A DNA stretch of 64,000 nucleotides from Apiotrichum sp. Y4204 (Eukaryota; Basidiomycota; Tremellomycetes; Trichosporonales; Trichosporonaceae). The notes under the pieces are model-generated. The model saw nothing but the letters and a program-made list of their open reading frames with translations, ran no database searches and was not told the DNA's origin. Location of the stretch: the NCBI GenBank assembly GCA_025531455.1, contig JAMYHL010000052.1, positions 1-64,000 of the forward strand, written 5' to 3'. Both the position numbers and the translations under genes were made by a program. Below, piece by piece: positions 60,683 to 64,000 of the stretch; the stretch's first letter is position 1; each line of letters begins with the position of its first letter.

Positions 60683-61344
60683 CCCCATTCTGCCTCTTCT
60701 CTCTCGGTCATTGTCCCTGAGTCCTCTGCTCTCCCGCCGAGCTGTCCCCTTTTTCTCGGCCGACGTTGTTTTTTCCTCCTTGGCAACTGTCCCCTTCGTC
60801 TACCTCTGCTCCTGCGCCCCCACCGCACGAGACCCTGATACACGCAGCTTGCACGACTACCTGCCGCTGCTACTGCGTACAGTCATCCCTCCACTGTACT
60901 ACTGCACGAGTCGCTGAGTCGGAGAGAAAAAAGAAGGTCATAGATAATCAATCTCATCGCCTTTCTGTAAGCTCTGCAGAGTCCATATCCATATCAACCA
61001 CCCCCCCATCCCCGACCCTCATCACCCAAACCCCCCTTCATCCATCAATCCATCTTCATCATTCATCTCAATCCATCCTCGTCTCAGCACCATCTTTGGT
61101 CATCACCACGACCTCTTCGGCCATCCGTCGAGCACCGTTACACGCCCTACGCCGAGATCTCCCCGCGATCAGTAACGCTCCCGCCGGCAACGTGGCTTGG
61201 CTCTAGGTGCCTCCACCACCCCCCAAACCGAGTGTCCCGGGTCGCGCATCCCCATACGCCTCGCCCCTCCAGCTCCCCCAGCTCTTCTCCTTGCTCCAAA
61301 AGCGCCGCGTCGCCCTTCTCCACTCTTCATCGCAACTCTTCGCC

Positions 61345-62632
61345 ATGTTCGACGACGACTTTGAGCGCTGCTTCATCTGCCAGCAGCCCTGCAAGGGGTG
61401 AGTTAAGGATTGTTTATGACTGGGAAGAATTATTCGTCTAACACCACAGACTGTACTGCTCCGCCGACTGCAAGCAGCAGGACACTGGTGCTCCGTCGCC
61501 CGCTGTCAAGGGCGTGAGCCAGTCTGTCCGTCTCACAGCACGGCTTCCGGCCTCGCTCTCGCCTCATGTCCGCCCTGGCGCGATCGCCCCCTCGCCTAGC
61601 TTTGGTGCGCGGAGACGAGGCAACTCGTCTTCCTCCTCGTCGCTGTCCGACTCGCCGATCCAGTCTCCCCAGACAAATCCGTCGGCGGGTGATTCGCCCC
61701 AGAAGGAGTCGTTCAACCTTCCTCCTCCAGCGTACCCCAGCGCCTACACCCCGTTTGGCAGCATGCCCGTCAAGATACCCGGCGGCTTCGCCAGCCGTGT
61801 GCCAAGCGCAACCGCTAGCGGCGCCGCGACTCCTGGCTCCCACAACACTGCCTACCCCACTGGCACCTCGGTCGACACGCTTCGCTTCGGGCGCAAGTCG
61901 AGTGTAACAAATTCCGTGACCTCCCCTCTGGCCCTTGCTCCTCGCTGCGGATGCGGACGCCCTCTGGGACACCGCGCTCGCTCAGGTGACCGCCGCCGGG
62001 ATGCCACGGAGAACATGGGTCGCCTCAGCCTTGGCCCCAGCCTGACGACTACGGATGACATGGGAACTACCAACGGCCGTCACCACTCGGACCCCGTGTA
62101 CCGTGCTCCCCGCACACCGCTTGTCAATGGCTGCTGCCCAGCACTCCCTGAGGAGCGTTCGATCAACCACGTCCTCGGTGGTGCTTCGCTTCTCTCTCGC
62201 TCTCGCTCCGACCCCGCTTCGCCTCTGTCGCCCCGCAACCACCGCGGCATCCACCCGCGCCCGGCTCCTCGCGTTGACGGCCGCGAGGCTGACCTTACTT
62301 CTCCTCCTCTCGCCCGCGTGCCCCTTCCCCCTGTCACCAAGCAGCGCAGCAGGACCGACACAAGCTCACTCCCTGCGCCCTCGGATGACCGCCGTGGCCG
62401 CTCTCGCGAGCGCGTCAACCTCCGCCGCGGCGATGCCACGCCCGACCGCCCGGCCAAGATCCTCTACCACGAGGAGCGGGAGGTTGCTCCGACACGCGCT
62501 AGCCGCAGCCGCGGACGTGCGTCGAGCAGCGATCGCCGCCATGACCGTCGATCCCGCTCCCGCGGCAACGAGATTGGCCTGGCGCTCAACCTCGGCGAAA
62601 CTCGCGGCCGCGCGCAGCACGTCTACGCATAG
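61345..62632 (+). CDS. Protein with N-terminal Ecl1-like zinc module and long basic/Ser-rich tail
   Basis: Two exons (61345-61397 and 61450-62632) give 411 residues. The N-terminus MFDDDFERCFICQQPCKG joins across a 52-nt intron to LYCSADCKQQD. Two cysteine pairs in this spacing resemble the zinc-binding motif of the small Ecl1 family, which affects chronological lifespan and stress response in fission yeast. The rest is Ser/Pro-rich with a central CGCGRPLGHR motif and an Arg/Ser-rich end (RSRGRASSSDRR, RRSRSRG). Known Ecl1 proteins are much shorter, so this is either an elongated member or a different protein with a similar finger. The exon 1 ATG was chosen for its CGCC context and because splicing there rebuilds the finger. 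Assignment is moderate. Confidence 0.65.
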
Positions 62633-64000
62633 CGAATTGCGCCCACGCAGATCCGCACCCATTCTCCGACACATCTTTCCAATATCATTCTCGCACCATC
62701 GCTCATAGTTGTCTTTTCATCAATTGCCCGTATCGCATCGACACTCGCTGTCTCATCACCAAACCCAAAACGCACGTCACTGGCGTGCCCGCCGGAGGAG
62801 AGAGGAGAGGAGGAGAGCCAGAGGAGGAAGCCAGCATCATTACGACTCACTGCATTCATGACATGTTTTCCATAGCCATAACATAGCCTCGCACCATATG
62901 CACATCGCTCTGCATCAATCCAAATTTGCGTTCCCGTTGCGCGACCCCAGCTGGACGCTGTACGGCTATTGTGGACGCACTTGTGGACGCTATTGTCTAG
63001 CGTCCACCAACAGCATCTTCTGACAGGCACATGATCCCCCAGCCCACGAGATTGGGGCACCTTGGCTGATTTCTTTTTGTGCAGCTCACACCCTGAGGCG
63101 GCGAGAAGCGACATCCCGCACTCAAAGGGCGGTATCAAGGCATCCATGCGATTGAGTGACGGCTGAACAGCCTTGGCGCCGCACTATCCAGGACTACAAG
63201 CCACATCCGTAGCCGTGCAGCCAGCACAGGGCATAGCGAGCGAGCACCGCGGGATGCGAGAGCAAGACTGCACAGCCAGGCCGGCGCCGGATTGAGTACG
63301 CATTCATCCTTGCCGCTATCCCCGCTCGCGGGCCCCACAGGGGAATCTGTGGGGAAGATGAGGATAACAAGCACAAGCTCGCGGCTCGTGGACAATGGCA
63401 CAAACTGCAAACTATTGTATGAACGCAAGCACAGAAGGTAGCACAGAGGTAGAGGCAAACCGAGGCGCGATGCAAAGCACGGGCCGAAAGGAAGCATCAA
63501 AGCAAAGCGACACGCGGGTATTCCAAGCCCCCCACGCCCCCAAGTGTTGCAAGCTGTGAGAGCTTGCCAGGTGGATGCTGCCACATTCCACGTCCCGTGA
63601 CCCGATCACAGGCGGCGATCCGTGATCGTGGGATTTGCCGAATCGCGGAACGCGAATCGCGGATTGCGGAGGATTGTGGATTGCTGGGATGGCGGTCCGT
63701 GCGTGTGCGGAGGTTGATACAGTGAAGAAAAGGTTTTCATCCCGTCGTATCCGCGCATCTCACCTCACTTGATCGAATCCTCTTCGCTCGCTCCCCCACG
63801 TCCCCCACCTCCAATTGCCGAATGCCTGCCGCCTGCCGCCGGCGGCCTGCTGAGAAACAGAGGCGCAAGCCGCCGGCCAACCGCCAGGATGTGGGATGCA
63901 GATGGGCGTCCACCCTGGCACTCGCGAAGGACTTTTTTCTCGCTTGGCGCCCGGCGGCGCTCGCTCGCACCCACCGCCAATCACCCCTTCCTGACGGCGC
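62633..64000. other. Right-hand end without a recognisable gene
   Basis: 1.37 kb after the last gene. Frames on both strands lack motifs. The opening part is presumably the 3' UTR of the Ecl1-like gene. The last 400 bp contains short imperfect repeats of GCGGATTGCGGA type and a GC-rich inverted repeat near 63830-63845. Confidence 0.5.

Larger units (their letters stand above)
51015..61344. other. 10.3 kb region without a recognisable gene
   Basis: The largest gap in the window. All frames are short, rich in Cys/Arg/Ser/His as expected of non-coding frames, and lack motifs or splice continuity. Contents noted: tandem repeats at 57022-57057 and 57153-57176, C-rich tracts at 57126-57175 and about 60015-60155, T runs near 58541 and 59008, and a 26-A run at 60652-60677. 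The last 600 bp is pyrimidine-rich and probably includes the promoter and leader of the downstream gene. Confidence 0.6.

Noticed and set aside
62623..63147. 174-codon minus-strand frame after the last gene
   Set aside because: Its end overlaps the 3' end of the Ecl1-like gene, it has no motif, and its composition is non-coding.
1..64000. CRISPR array, integron, prokaryotic operon or defence system
   Set aside because: The window is clearly eukaryotic (spliced nuclear genes, RPB1 with CTD); no spaced direct-repeat array was seen.

Overview
The window looks like nuclear DNA of a GC-rich basidiomycete yeast, most likely a Tremellomycete such as a Trichosporonales relative. Three things point there. 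Genes carry many very short introns (mostly 32-80 nt) with GTGAGT/GTAAGT-type donors and CTNAY branch sites. ATP-citrate lyase is encoded as one fused chain, as in basidiomycetes, rather than the two subunits usual in ascomycetes. Coding third positions strongly favour C and G. The genus is inferred, not proven. Gene models were spliced by hand; in each multi-exon model the exon lengths sum to a multiple of three and the residues across the junctions fit the family where one is recognised.

Layout. 1-1.7 kb: the 3' part of a tyrosine-recombinase (DIRS/Ngaro-like) retrotransposon, cut by the window edge, with an RNase H end followed by an overlapping recombinase. 2.3-7.8 kb (-): RPB1. 10.0-12.3 kb (+): VPS27 (ESCRT-0). 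12.6-17.1 kb (-): a 1420-residue low-complexity protein of unknown function. 17.1-22.8 kb: no gene seen. 22.8-24.3 kb (+): a secreted, probably GPI-anchored GH128 glucanase-like protein. 24.7-25.8 kb (-): HUA1-like protein. 26.2 kb (-): tRNA-Leu(AAG) with a 10-nt intron. 26.3-29.9 kb: no gene seen. 30.0-33.8 kb (+): ATP-citrate lyase. 34.2-35.2 kb (-): UNC-50/GMH1. 35.8-39.6 kb (+): POL5. 39.7-44.0 kb (-): MSH3 in 22 exons. 44.3-46.2 kb (+): NOP12. 47.6-51.0 kb (+): a Uds1-domain coiled-coil protein. 51.0-61.3 kb: no gene seen. 61.3-62.6 kb (+): a protein with an Ecl1-like N-terminal zinc module. 62.6-64.0 kb: nothing seen.

The protein genes are mostly housekeeping. They cover transcription (RPB1), rRNA synthesis and processing (POL5, NOP12), mismatch repair (MSH3), endosome/Golgi traffic (VPS27, HUA1, GMH1), cell-wall remodelling (GH128), septation (Uds1) and cytosolic acetyl-CoA supply (ACL1). 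POL5 and NOP12 flank MSH3, and the MSH3/NOP12 pair is divergent. I found no clear new multi-gene system. The points most worth a second look are the retroelement, the intron architecture of MSH3 with its 16-nt exon, the substituted acid/base motif of the GH128 protein, the unusual length of the Ecl1-like protein, the unrecognised 1420-residue protein, and the roughly 20 kb of apparently non-coding DNA.
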